Of a stretch of DNA of 64,000 bases, positions 37,440 to 49,569 are shown piece after piece. Source of the stretch: Anisodus tanguticus (lineage: Eukaryota > Streptophyta > Magnoliopsida > Solanales > Solanaceae); the NCBI GenBank assembly GCA_034509755.1, contig CM067550.1, positions 19,337,001-19,401,000 on the forward strand, in the 5' to 3' direction. Every line of letters begins with the position of its first letter. Within the stretch, counting starts at the first letter, position 1. A program made the translations under genes and the position numbers. The notes under the pieces were generated by a model that was not told the DNA's origin, made no database searches, and was given only the letters and a program-made list of their open reading frames with translations.

Positions 37440-37605
37440 ATTTGTTAGTTACTGGAAACGAGAAACTGGAAATCCCAAACTGTATGCACTGGAAACTGAA
37501 TGCATTGGAAGTTGAACTGGAAACTGGAAATCCCAAACTGGAAATGCCAATTTTGAAATGAGAAACTGGAAATCTCAAACTGAATGCACTGGAAACTGTT
37601 AATAT
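37440..37605. repeat. Degenerate (ACTGGAAA)-type repeat
   Basis: ACTGGAAA, or a one-base variant, occurs about nine times in 165 bp, interspersed with CCCAAACTG and TGCACTGGAAACTG. It lies between the transposase remnant and the hAT 3' end. Confidence 0.75.
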
Positions 37606-37879
37606 GCTCAATTCACAGATGTCAAGTTATAGTTCTTTCTCTTTTGTCCTTTCTATCCTTTTTCCTTAATGTTTAGCAGTTAATCGTGAAATTTCATCAT
37701 TCCACTACTAGTTCAATGAACCTTCTATTCAGAAGTTGTCCTTTAACTTTGCTTGAAAGGGCATGTCTTTATCTCCATCTTTTTACAGTTCATGTTGTGA
37801 CAAATATGATTCAGTGTATTATTTTGACTGGTGTCCTGTGTTCCAATTATTTTGATTTGGAATATTATTCAAGGCAAAA

Positions 37880-38041
37880 AAAATTACATGTGGATCCAGA
37901 TCCGATCCGATGGATCTGGATTTGGATCTGATTTTTATGGACTCAATAGATATGGATTCGGATCTGGATACAGGTATGAGAAATGGATTCGGATCTGGAT
38001 CTAGTATGATCCAGTCCAAATCATATATGTTGCCATCCCTA
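37880..38041 (+). mobile_element. hAT element 3' end: GATCC-rich subterminal array and terminal repeat
   Basis: The array consists of repeated GGATCCAGATCC/GGATCTGGAT words, ending TTGCCATCCCTA at 38041, the inverse of the hAT terminus TAGGGATGGCAA. ATTACATGTGGAT at the array start also occurs (inverted) at 51128-51145 inside the complete non-autonomous hAT at 50971-51845. No 5' terminus or 8-bp duplication was found for this copy. Confidence 0.7.
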
Positions 38042-38301
38042 GCTATAACTGTCCGGGCAGGCGGCGCCCAGTGTTTGATTAAACCTTCTTCTATCATGCA
38101 TATTGGGTTGACGGTTCCCAAACTATATGTGTAATTAGTTTTGCATGATATTAAGATGTCATATTGGATATGGCGTAAAAGTGTTGATCTTGGTTAAAAT
38201 CCTGAATTAAAATGTTCCCTACAATTTTAATACAAGTCTCATTTGAAATGAACGCGTCGTCCGTTATAATTGATTGTAGTGCAAAATCCTTTTCGGCGAG
38301 A

Positions 38302-38435
38302 TGAGTATTTATGCCACAACATTTGCTCTACAAGGACTCAGACTCTTTCATAGATGCATGTTAAATGTAGAAGTGAGTGATAAACCTTCATGAGTATTTA
38401 CACCACAGTGTTTGCTCTATAAGGAAAAACTCACT
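38302..38435. repeat. Tandem repeat, ~89 bp unit, two copies (second partial)
   Basis: TGAGTATTTATGCCACAAC then TTTGCTCTACAAGG at 38302 recurs as TGAGTATTTACACCACAGT then TTTGCTCTATAAGG at 38391. It lies between the hAT end and the copia E coding region. Confidence 0.65.
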
Positions 38436-38823
38436 TAGATACATAATTGCAGTCGCATAACGGGGTTGACTTGCTAGGCTGTCTTGGCGCCATAGTGTCG
38501 GACAAGCCGAGGGACGCAAATCGGTTGTTTAGAACATTCGGTCAACCATGAGTTACGAATTGTGTGTAATTGGTTTAGAAATCTACCAGGTTGTGCTGTT
38601 GAAGTTATCAGCCATAATAAACGCGAAGATAGCATGAACCTGGATCATGGCCCATTATGACCGTATTTGATACGAGTCTGTATTATTCCATAGGATCGAA
38701 GAGTATGTTAAAATAGTGGGAGCTAATTAAACAAAAGGCCTTGTTAATTAGTTAACGAATGTGTTCAATAGAAATTATATTATAGTTTAATTTAAAGTCT
38801 ATTTGTTTCTTCAGTCGTATAAA

Positions 38824-41800
38824 ATGTCGAATCTATCACTGAAAATGCTGGTTGAGACAAACAAGCTGACTGGACCAAATTACCCTGACTGGTTAAGAAA
38901 TTTGCGATTGGTGTTAAGACTTGAGAGAATTGAGTATGTGTTAGACACAGTGTTCGCCACAGTTCCCACTCAAGATTCTATTGATTATGCCCTGTTTGAC
39001 AAGGTGGCTTATCAGAAACATATAGACGATGCTACCTTGGTACAATGTGTAATGTTGTCCTCCATGACTGTAGAGTTACAAAGGCAACATGAAAACATGG
39101 GCCCCAACGAGATGCTAGAACACTTGAAGAGTCTCTATGACTCACAGTCTCAGACAATGGAGTATGAACTGTTGAGGGACCTTTTCAAGTGTAAGCTGAA
39201 CGATGGGGGTTAAGTGTCAGCACATGTTCTGAAGATGATTGGGTTAATAGAAATGTTGGCTTCGATTGGAACAAAGCTGCCTATAAATATCTCTGTCAAC
39301 CTGATCCTGAATTCACTTCCTGGTTCATTTGAGAATTTCATTATGAACTTTAACATGAATGAGACCAAGATAAGTCTTCCAGAGCTTCACAACATGTTAA
39401 AGACATTTGAATCATCTACCTCTAAAGGTAAAACTGTGCTTATAGTGGGCTCTTCTAGCAAGTTCAAACCCAAGGGTAAAAACATGTAGAAGAAGAAGGG
39501 TAAGACTGTTTCTACACCTGCAGTTATGAAACCTAGAGGAGGTGTTCAGAAGAAAGCAAGGGTAGCTTCAGATATGTGCCTCAACTACAACAAGAAGGGG
39601 CACTGGAAGAAGGACTGCACAGCTCCAGGAGGAGGGAAAGCACTAGGTGCTCCTGGCTCTACCGGACAAGGTATGTTTGTCATTGAAATAAATATGTCTA
39701 TAAGTAACTCTCACTGTTGGGTATTAGATACCGCTTGCGGCTCACACATTTGTAATAATGTGCAGGGTCTGATTGACAGCAGAAAGGTTGGACCTTGGAG
39801 GTAGACCTGCGCGTTGGAAATGGAGCACGAGTAGATGTTGAACGCGTGGGAACTTATAAACTAGATTTTCCTTCAGGCTTTTGTTTAGAACTGAATAATT
39901 GTTATTTTGTTCCCTCATTGACGAGGAATGTAATTTATGTCCCAATGTTAGACATTGAGGGGTTTCCTCATTTATTACCAATGGCAGTTATATACTGTCT
40001 TTTAATGGTTTTGTTTGTGGAAATGCTCCGCTTGTGGATGGTTTGTATGTTCTAAACTGTAGTCGTGAAATTTTAAATGTGCAAAATAAACGAGCTAAGA
40101 TAAGTAATCTAAGAAACCCAACCTGTTTATGGCACTGTAGACTTGGTCATATCAACGAATCAAAGATAGCAAGATTGAGGAAGTTAGACTACCTCGAACC
40201 ATTTGACTTGGAGTCTTATGGTAACTGCGAATTTTGCTTGAGAGGAAAGATGACCAACAAACCACTTTCTGTGAAAGGGGTACGAGCCAAAGAGGTACTT
40301 GAGTTGGTCCATACTGATATATGTGGGCCATTTTTAACTCAAGCTAAGGGAGGCTTCCCTTACTTCATCACTTTTACAGACGATTTCACAAGGTTTGGGC
40401 ATGTGTATCTTATGAAACATAAGTTCGAAGCCTTTGAGAAATTCAAGGAGTACAAGTCAGAAGTAGAGAAGTAACTTGAAACAAGTATCAAGATACTTCG
40501 ATCAGATCGAGGAGGTGAATACTTAAGTAAAGAATTTCTGGATTACTTGAAGCTTCATGGAGTCCAATCACAGTGGACACCTCCTGGAACGCCACAGTTG
40601 AATGGTGTTGCTGAAAGGAGAAATCGAACCCTATTAGATATGGTTAGATCCATGATGAGTTTCCCAGCTCTTTACCTACATACCTTTAGGGCTATGCATT
40701 GCAAAGCTCAATTTATATTCTGAATAGGGTTCCTTCAAAGTCAGTAGAGAAAACTCCATACGAGATATGGAATGGCAAGAAGCCAGCACTTAAACACATG
40801 TGACCCTGGGGGTGCCCTGCATATGTAAAGAAGATGCTTACTGACAAGTTGGAATCTAAAAGTGAGAAATATTATTTTGTGGGGTATCCAAAGGAAACTA
40901 AGGGATACTATTTCTATCTTCCTGGAGAACATAAAGTCATTGTTTTCAAAAATGCAATTTTTATTGAAGAAGACTATGTCTACAAGGAACAGAGCTGCAA
41001 TAAGATAGAACTTGAAGAAATTCAAGAACCACAAGATAACACAGAAAATGAACCCTTGTCGAATGACCTAAACAAGGATTCAGTGGGAGTATCTGGTGAA
41101 GATTGGGTACTTAGAGTACGCCCTTCAGCCAGTGGGAGTGCTGTGAGAGATAATGCAGAAATGCAAGGCTCTCATACACAACCAATGGAAGATGATTCAA
41201 TGGTTGTACCTCATTCCATTCAGGAAATACATGAAAATGACATTCCTGAAAGCTCTCAAGATGATGGATTGTCCAACACACAAAGAAATTCTCACAATCA
41301 GAATGCAACAAACACTGGAACACAGAATACTCAACTCCGTAGGACCACTAGGACTCATCGTCTGCCTGAAAGACTTAATCTCCTTGTTGAAACACACAAT
41401 GAGATAGATATTTTTGATGACGATGAACCGACAACCTACAGCAAAGCTATGTTAGACATTGATTCGCAGAGATGGCAGGAAGCCATGAAACCTGAGATGG
41501 ACTCGATGTACATAAATTAAGTTTGGAACTTGGTTGATTTGCAAACAGGGGTTAGACCCATAGGATGCAAATGGGTCTTCAAGAAGAAGATTGATGCATA
41601 TGGCAAGGTACAGACTTATAAAGCAAGATTGGTGGGTAAAGGTTATAATCAATGGCCTGGAGTCGATTATGATGAAACCTTTTCACATGTTGCTAAGATT
41701 AAGTCCATTCGGATTTTGCTTGCAATAGCTGCATATTATGATTGTAACATTTGGCAGATGGACGTCAAAACTATTTTCCTCAATGGTAATCTAGTTGAGG

Positions 41801-42606
41801 AGGTGTATATGAAACAACCTGAGGGTTTTTAACTTGAGTCCAAACCAAATGTTGTATGCAAGCTGCAAAAGTCCATTTATAGGCTTAAGCAAGCCTCGAA
41901 GAGTTGGAACATTTGCTTTGACAAGGCTATCAAATGATTTCGTCAAAAGCAAAGAAAATCTATGTGTTTATAGTAAACGCAAGGATGGGAGTATTGCCTT
42001 CATTATCTTATATGTAGATGACATATTAATAATGTGGGACAATAAGAATCTCATGCAGTCAGTCAAGAAATGGTTATCCAGCACCTTCATGATGAAGGAC
42101 TTGGGTGAAGCCTGCTACATTCTTGGAATTAGGAGATGGACCTAATAGATTGCCAGGGCTGTCACAGTCTGGTTATGCCTTCATTTTAATGGTGAAGCAG
42201 TAAGTTGGAAAGGCTCCAAGCTAGAAACCATTGTTGATTCGACGACTGAATCCGAGTACATTGCTGGATCGGAAGCTTGTAAAGAAGTTGTCTCGATATC
42301 TGAGTTCCTGAAGGAACTGGGGATTGTTCCAAGTGCCACTTGTCCAATAACGATTTATTATAACAACACTGTTGCGATTGCGCAAGATAAGGAACCAAGA
42401 TCAACCAACAGAAACAACCATGTACCCAGGAAGTACCACATTCTCAGGGAGATGGTGGAGACTGAAGAAATAAGATTAGACTATTCCCACAGATGAAAAT
42501 CTAGCTGACACGTTTACTAAACCATTAAGCTTAGTTAAGCATTATGGTTTTTTGAAAATATGGGTATTAGATACATCGGAGATTGGCTCTAGGATAAATG
42601 GGAGAT
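38824..42606 (+). pseudogene. Ty1/copia polyprotein (copia E), many stops, in a lipoxygenase intron
   Basis: Gag starts at ATG 38824 (LTGPNYPDWLRNLRLVL, CKLNDGG then TAA at 39211, next stop TAG at 39487). The zinc knuckle reads CLNYNKKGHWKKDC near 39576, with the second Cys replaced by Tyr. Protease: WVLDTACGSHICN near 39720. A frameshift near 39790 precedes GAG-pre-integrase LWHCRLGHINESK (40125), integrase VHTDICGPF (40305), stop TAA 40472, then LRSDRGGEY and GVAERRNRTLLDMVRSMMSF. Reverse transcriptase starts near 41520 (CKWVFKKKIDAYGKV; WQMDVKTIFLNGNL; LYVDDILI near 42005). About 42135-42175 an internal deletion joins RT to late RNase H (STTESEYIAGSEA, YYNNTVAIA). The lineage is unlike copias A, B and D. 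Confidence 0.82.
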
Positions 42607-44030
42607 TGAAAGTATATATGTCTTAGAGACAATCATCATTAGGGACAAATGTACTTGAACACATTCGTATTATTAATAAGATTAATATTTTGGCATTTGC
42701 AATTATTGAATAATTATTTGATTATTTGTAATTATTCATTAATGTGCATCCCTTGAGCTTACATTGTCATTAATAGAGTGAGATATTAATGATAGAGCGT
42801 AACTCTTAAAATAGCATCGACTAATGATCATCGAGAATGTATATCGATGATATGTGATAAGTCGACATGTGATCTGTATCACATTCTTAGAGGATATAGT
42901 ATGTCTCACCTACGAGTAATGGCTACTCGTGATGGACATATAGATACTTTGGAAGTATTGGTATACCCTGCTGATATACTGTTTGTTATACTTGTCTAAA
43001 GTATGATCATCGTGTGGGAGATAGAAGTCCTTAGACTTGAGGTCAATACGCGCCTTGTCTACAAAGTAATGTACTTTGATCCCATCCTAAGCTCAAATGC
43101 CTTATAGGTTGAGACACGGCTTGTATTGGGTACATTACGATGTGGATTGAAGGTGGTAGTTAAACCAAGATTAGGATTCATTTCTCGGATGTTTATTCGA
43201 AAGAACACTCAGATTCTCAGTGATATTAGGTTGACTAAGTCGCTGGCCAACGCAATAGACATATTTAGAATATGGTCTAGTTGTCAACTAATATAGATGA
43301 GATACAATGATTAAGCCATTTGGATAGACACTTGACAAATCCTAAGCTTGATCGGGTGTGTCGTGAATGAAAGGATTTTATCTTACCACATAAAGGTTAA
43401 GTTTACTGGATTCGTGTAAACTTACTTCACATATTGAGTTCGTCTTCCGGCGCCGTCTAGGATTTCCATGTAAACCTTAATTTGATTAATGTCGATATGA
43501 GAAGGCATGTAGGGTCACACTATGTCGATTGTCCGTTTAGATCTAAGGATGTATTAAGAGTGTAATTAAAATGTTCGATTTGGAATCGAGACATTTAAAT
43601 GAATAATGATTATTTTAATTAAGTCAAAATTAGATTTTGGATTTAATTAAGAATGCACGAAAATTAAATTCGAGCGATGCGGCGCCCATACCCTAGGGCC
43701 GCGACGCCTCTGCCTCAAATTTTGGGCAAGGCCCAAGGTCAAACCCTAATCCGGTTTTGACCTATTTTTAAACTATAAATAGAGGCATTCACTTTCATTA
43801 TTCTACACCAATTTCTGAAAATATTCTAAGCCTCAAAGACTTAGAATCAAATACTCTCGAACATTTGCCGGATTTCCTAGCTTTCCGAAAGAGAAGTACA
43901 TTGAAGCTTGGAGCTTGCAATCGGAAGGGCAACCACGTGTGCACCTTATTGTAGATAAAGATTCCAGATAATCATAACTTGTAAGTAAATGTTTTATGTT
44001 ACAAGTTTCATTGTTGTATAACCATACCAG
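42607..44030 (+). mobile_element. Probable 3' LTR of copia E
   Basis: It follows the purine tract AAATGGGAGA at 42597-42606. It includes a TATA box TATAAATA at 43775-43782 in a plausible LTR position and a GC-rich patch at 43672-43716. I found no matching 5' LTR or tRNA primer site upstream of 38824, so the right boundary (about 44030) is a guess. Confidence 0.5.
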
Positions 44031-44200
44031 AATTATTGTTGGGGTAAGTAAGAAACAAAACTTTTAAACTTCCGATGTGCCTTACTTATGTGCTTTGTAT
44101 CCAACAAAACCCTACAGAAAGGACGTGGGATTGTAATAGTGAACAGAAAGTAAAGCTTACTTTGTAGTTTGTAACAAGAAACTCAGCATGGAACTTTGTA

Positions 44201-44473
44201 CTACTTCGTGTCTTAAATTATTTGTCGTGGTTACTAAAATTATTTGTCGTGGTTACTAAAATTATTTGTCGTTTTAGAAATTCAAGGCACAATTAATTAC
44301 TTCTTCCCCATCTTTCCCTTAGTAAAATTTTGTTATTAATAAAAATGATACATAAATAGAACAAACATTTAATGGAGTGAGATTATAGTTTAAACATAAA
44401 TAAGGGTAAAGAAGTAAATATTTCTTAAGGGACGTGTAAAACAAAAAAAGACAGTAATTTGAGACGGAGGGAG
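44201..44473. mobile_element. Stowaway-like MITE with an internal 23-bp triplicate
   Basis: The right end GAGACGGAGGGAG and left end CTACTTCGTGTCTT are inverted relatives, flanked by TA at 44199-44200 and 44474-44475 (Tc1/Mariner pattern). The left arm has three copies of AAATTATTTGTCG with GTGGTTACT between them, period 23 bp. Confidence 0.65.
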
Positions 44474-44626
44474 TATATGGCAGGAGTGTTAGTTTGGTAA
44501 CTACTTAAGAGAGAACGTTGGTCTGCAGATTACCTTGTAAGAAAATCTAGTCTTTCCCATTCCGAAGCAGCATAACAAGAAAGATCTGAAAGAAGATTGG
44601 AATTTTCTTGTATGCAATAAATGGTA

Positions 44627-44904
44627 CTCACTCCGTCCCAATTTATGTGACATCATTTGATCGGACACGGAATTTAAAAAATAAAGAAAGATTTTGTTAT
44701 GTTTTACCAAATTGTCCTTACTTTAGTGCTTTCTTTTTCTTTTGTTGACTTTTCTTCACAATAAGTACATCTTTAAAATTAAGTGAGACCCAACAAGATA
44801 AAACAGAGATGATGCCACTAAATTGTTGCCAAATAAGGTAATATGTCATTCATTTTGGAACAAATTAAAAAGGAAATTGTGCCACATAAATTGGGACAGA
44901 TGGA
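44627..44904. mobile_element. Stowaway-like MITE (278 bp)
   Basis: CTCACTCCGTCCCAATTTAT on the left and ATAAATTGGGACAGATGGA on the right are inverted copies. TA flanks are at 44625-44626 and 44905-44906. No ORF. Confidence 0.75.
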
Positions 44905-45012
44905 TAGTTCTTTATGGAATTTAAATCTAGGTACATGATCTCCAGTTAAACTTCACTTTGCAGACTGAATGAGATAGTAGTGTATCGAAAAACATCATCA
45001 AGATATGGTTAC

Positions 45013-46569
45013 CTCCTCAATTTTCATTCCATTTAGCTCTGGTTCTATTAGGGCCTTTGTAATTGCTGATTCAGGATGACCATAAACTTGTGGATTCAGT
45101 TTACTGAGAATTGGAAGTTCCTGTGTGGAAAAATGAGGCATGATTTAGAGAATCTTTAAGCAAATCATGGAGAAAGCAGAGCTACAGCAGACTCCAACAC
45201 TTCAATTTTTTGGCTACCTTAAGTAGTTCAATGCTAACAGGGTTAACCTCAGCCACAGTCTGGCGTGCAAATTCATGGTCTCGTAGCCATGCAAATCTAT
45301 CTCCTGCAGACATAGAAAAGTTAACTAATGAAACTTGACATCATATTTCCAAAATAGGAAACCAAAATGGATATTGGAACATCAATAGTACTCTCCAATT
45401 AGGACAAGAGATAATGCCACAAATTTTTTCAATATATTCAGTCTTTGAACTAGACACTGTTAGTGAAAAAGAAGTAAGAAACGCTTACTCCTGATAACGG
45501 GAATCTCAAACTTGAGCAATTTTTCACCAGCAGAAAGTATTTGGTTGATCAAATTCTCCTTTTGGTTTTCATCTTTCAAGGAAATACCATCAACGTATAG
45601 CTTGTCTATGTCAGAAAAGCTATTGAAGGGAATATTTGGACTCGAGAATTTAGCAACAATAGCTGGTATCAGGTTGTGCATGAGACCGTTCCACCTTTTG
45701 GTAGAAAGTGTATTCTGCTTAATTTCTTCAAAGGCTTCATCTCTAGGAACATAAACTGGATGAGGTGACTCTGCTATACTCTGCGCAATGATCTACTCGT
45801 ATTCACAAACAAGAAAAGTTAGCATAACCAATCATGTGGAAAACTCATAGATAGCAGACAGTTTTAAGCAGAAGTTGTAAGCCTGGTCTACCGAAAGAAT
45901 ATCCTGTTCAACCAAGCCCTACCAACACTATAGAATTATGAAAGAGAAGCTAAAACCAGCCTGTTTTAGTTGGCGATCTCCCAGTTCGACAACGCCTAGG
46001 ATAAGGTCTCTCGTCACCACCAAATACTGGTCGTGCTAGATCATTGCTTTTGTTAGGATTGCCCAAATCATTATAAAGTGCATAATCATAGACTCGTTCG
46101 TGTTGTTTCCTCTCGCCTTTGCCATTACCACGAATCTTCAGCAAGTCTTCGCGACGAAGATCCCTTATGCCAGGAGCCGTTTGGTAGGGTAGATATGCCT
46201 GTCACAAAATGGAAGCATCTTTGATGAAGCAACATACATCAAGTAGTAAGAAAGCTAACTAGAATTAAATTTAAAAAACTCAGTTATAAACCTGATTTCT
46301 GAAGATAGTTCTACTCTCAGGGTCATCCTTCCAAGAATGAATCCATGTATTTGCAGGAAAGGTAAGTGGACCTTCATCAAAACCATGAATGACAATTTGC
46401 ACTAAGTGCACCTCCTTATCATGAAAATTGGTGACAATGATAGCTCCAGGACGTCCAAAATCGCTTGGCACCGTGAAACTAGCAGTGTATTCAACTATAC
46501 ATGGGTTGTCTGCTGGCTTTGGCAACCAGCTCCCAGCATAACATTCTAAACTTTTCCCTGTGTTGGTAT
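45013..46569 (-). pseudogene. 13-lipoxygenase (type 2), 5' exons of the same gene
   Basis: Exons on minus: 46292-46569 (PLAT/LH2 domain: GKSLECYAGSW, FTVPSDFGRPGAIIV, PLTFPANTWIHSWKDDPESR), 45961-46198 (AYLPYQTAPGIRDLRREDLL, HERVYDYALYNDLGNP, PYPRRCRTGRSP), 45489-45780 (HPVYVPRDEAFEEIK, LSAGEKLLKFEIPVIR), 45218-45303 (DRFAWLRDHEFARQT) and 45013-45120 (LPILSKLNPQVYGHPESAIT). Acceptors and most donors are canonical; the donor after 45961 reads GC instead of GT. The first exon, which should carry the plastid transit peptide, is not found upstream. These exons look better preserved than the 3' ones, about 9.2 kb away across a transposon-filled intron (35816-45012). Confidence 0.87.
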
Positions 46570-46768
46570 CTGTAAAAAATAAAGATCCAAACTTTATACT
46601 TGAAGTTACATGAAACTTATATACAACACCAAGATAATTCTTAGGAAGCAAAACTTTAAGAAAAGAAGAACAGCAAGTAAAGGGCACAACACAAAAGATG
46701 ACCAAAATGTCGATGCATTTGCCACAATTTCCCACTTATCAAATAGGTACGAAATACATATTATACTA

Positions 46769-47060
46769 TAACAACAACAAAATATCCAGTATATTCCCAC
46801 AAGTGTGGGGTCTGGGGAGGGGATTGTGTAAGCAAACGTTACCCCTACCTCATGGAGATAGAGAGGTTGTTTCCGGAAGACCGTCGGCTCAAGTAATGCA
46901 GAACAAAGCAGTTTGAAAAAAGAAAGTAGATGAGTAAATAGGCATAACAAATAATAGGGAGACGTGACATAGCATACAGAGCAAAAATAATGCAATTTAA
47001 CAATAACTGTAGCACAAGAGACAACGGGTAGTGGCAGAGATCGAACTCAAATACATTCTA
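46769..47060 (-). mobile_element. SINE or 5'-truncated LINE with the RTE-type tail
   Basis: The tail (46769-46890) is the best-preserved copy here: plus strand ACAACAACAA, AGTGTGGGGTCTGGGGAGG, CCCCTACCTCATGGAG. Above it, on minus, GAGTTCGATCTCTGCC near 47040 resembles a tRNA-type B box (GGTTCGANNCC). That suggests a SINE which borrowed the LINE tail. The A box was not found. Confidence 0.5.
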
Positions 47061-47239
47061 TCACAAAATCTCTGCGCATATTAAACCACACAAGACATAA
47101 TAATTTATCACAAAATGTAGAGATATGGATATGTATTAGACTAGCATTTACTAGTATTAAATTCTGAATCTGCCTTTTGTGTGGTCTTAATTTAAACAAA
47201 ACTCAAACTTGGTTTAACCCTTCATATAAATTTCTGCCA

Positions 47240-47418
47240 AGTACTCAGTTAATTACAAATGTTGATGATGATATATATTTGCATTCTCTTAATAAAAAAC
47301 AAAATGATATCCAGAAGTACTAATTCTTCTTAAAAAAGTGTCCATCTAAATGAACCTTGAAGTTCCAATTTCTTAAAGGATGATTCTTTACCTCATTTAC
47401 TTCATTGAGAATCAAAGT
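47240..47418. repeat. Diverged direct repeat, copy 1
   Basis: TTAATTACAAATGTTGATGA, GAAGTACTAATTCTTCT, CTTGAAGTTCCAATTTCTT and TTCATTGAGAAT recur in order at 54118-54257. Copia D and other elements lie between the two copies. The segment may be old lipoxygenase upstream sequence. Confidence 0.6.
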
Positions 47419-47421
47419 TTA

Positions 47422-47782
47422 GGGTGTGTTTTTGGTATGGAGGAAAACATTTTGCAAAAAAATGTTTTCAATTTCCTATGTTTAGGTGGTCAAAATATTT
47501 TGGACAACAAGTTCTTTAAAAATAAACAAAATGATTTCCCTAATGGAAATAGGAAAAGCAAGTTTCGTAAGCGACATTCTAAGTTCATTGTCTCCTTTCT
47601 ACCCACTCAATACCCCCAACCCCCACCCATTGACCATCCCACCCCCGAACCGCCACTACGCACCTCACCCCACCCCCATAGTGTTTTGCTCTTGGAATAA
47701 TAAATTTTTACTTACTTACCAAACACTAAAAAATAAGTAAGAAACTCACTTGAAAACATTTTCGTTCATACCAAACACACCC
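47422..47782. mobile_element. Tourist-like MITE (361 bp), opposite orientation to 22526
   Basis: Inverted ends GGGTGTGTTTTTGGTATGG and ATACCAAACACACCC, flanked by TTA at 47419-47421 and 47783-47785. The C-rich centre (47600-47680) is the complement of the G-rich centre of the other copy. Confidence 0.8.
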
Positions 47783-47817
47783 TTAATCTTGGGCTAAGCC
47801 TTACAGTCCTTTTACAC

Positions 47818-48092
47818 TGAAAGAAATAATCCCTTGATTATTTTTATTAATTGAAAGAGTATATATACAATTTACATATTTCCATAATAGGAAAATCATA
47901 TTCCTATTCTACTCCTAAAACTCTATTCTAATAGTACAAGACTCCTATAATTATGGTAAGTGTACAATGTAATATTTACAATACAATATTACCTAAACTA
48001 TGGAACATAACATGGAAATAAACATAAACACAAACTGTGATATACACTATGTGTATATCACATAATATCTTCCATATTCCATATTTAACACA
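47818..48092 (-). mobile_element. 3' LTR of copia D
   Basis: On plus, TGAAAGAAATAATCCC to TATTTAACACA, 275 bp. The polypurine tract (GCGGGGG on minus) abuts it. The first ~160 bp match 53447-53610. Confidence 0.8.
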
Positions 48093-49529
48093 CCCCCGCA
48101 ATCATAGCGGGCGGTCTTCGAACGCTGAGACTGTCCCTAAAATCTTCAAAAAGAACCGAGGGAAGACCCTTTGTAAAGATGTCTGCAATTTGATACCTGG
48201 AAGGGACATGACAGACGCGTACTTGTCCACGAGCTACCTTTTCGCTAACAAAATGAATGTCCATCTCGATATGTTTAGTGTGCTGGTGCTGAACCGGATT
48301 CCCAGAAAAATAGATGTCACTAACATTATCACAATAAACCAAGGTAGCTTTCTGAATAGGACAATGAAGCTCTAAAAGAAGATTACGTAACCAACATGAT
48401 TCAGACACCACATTCGCTACCCCTCGATACTCGGCCTCTGCACTAAAGATTGATAAAGTTGACTGACGCTTGACAGACCATGAGACCAAGTTATTACCAA
48501 GAAACATACAATATCCAGATGTAGACCGCCTGGTGTCTAGGCAACCACCCCAATCAGCATCTGTATACGAGACAAGTGTAGACGTCGACGAAGGATATAA
48601 ATGTAAGCCATAGTCATTCATGTGCTCAATCCTGGGATCATGCATAAACAAACACACCTGTTGTATGGCATACGTAATATCTGGTCTCGTGAACGTAAGA
48701 TACTGAAGGACCCCTGCAAGACTGCCTTAGCGGGTCGGATCCTTATAGGGGGAGCCAGCCGCAGCACCCAACTTGGGTTTATTATCAACCGGAGTGGAAG
48801 TGGACTTAAAAGATGACATCCCGGCGCTCTCAATGATCTCAGCTGCATACTTCCTCTGGGATAAGAACAACCCACCTGTGTGACGAGTGACAGCAATCCC
48901 CAAAAAATAACTCAAGGGCCTCAAATCTTTCATAACAAACTCAGAACTAAGCATTGTCATGATAGACTAGCGTAATGCATCAGAAGTGGCAGTCAAGATA
49001 ATATCATCCACATACAATAGTATATAAGCCAAGGAAGAACCACGACGATATATGAACAATGAATTATCCGACCTGCTGTGAGAGAACCCAATAGTCGAAA
49101 CATAGTCTGCAAACCTCTTATACCACGCCCGTGAAGACTGCTTAAGCCCATACAAGAACTTCTTCAATAAACATACATGGTGAGGATATTTGGGATCCCT
49201 AAATCACAAGGGTTGATGCATATAGACTGTCTCCTTGAGATCACCGTGTAAGAAAGCATTCTTCATATCTAACTGATAAATGGGCCATGCTTTCAAAAGA
49301 GCCAAGCTGAGCACAGTACGAATGGTAGCCGGCTTGACCACCCAACTAAAAGTCTCACCACAATCCACACCAATCTGCCGAGTCTTACCATCACATACAA
49401 GATGAGCCTTATGCCTCGCAAACGAACCGTCAGAATTATCCTTATGAGCAAATATCCACATAGACCGAATAATATTAACACTAGATGAACGGGGTACCAA
49501 CTCCTACATTTTATTATCAATAAGAGCAT
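48093..49529 (-). pseudogene. Copia D reverse transcriptase and RNase H (broken)
   Basis: Minus strand: a frameshifted start near 49529, SVNIIRSMWIFAHKDNSDG, DCGETFSWVVKPATIRTV, YQLDMKNAFLHGDLKE (49204-49500), then SSRAWYKRFADYVSTIGFS, YVDDIILTATSD (near 49000), KDLRPLSYFLGIAVTRHTGG, and RNase H DADWGGCLDTRRSTSGY, FSAEAEYRG, YCDNVSD. It ends QIADIFTKGLP near 48150. Stops fall at 48966, 48726 and nearby. Confidence 0.82.
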
Positions 49530-49569
49530 TATTTTACTCGGTTATAGCAATTTTTCCAATTTGGGTAAT

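Noticed and set aside
42607..44030. Independent protein-coding gene in this interval
   Set aside because: No long frame. A purine tract, TATA box and position after RNase H fit an LTR better.
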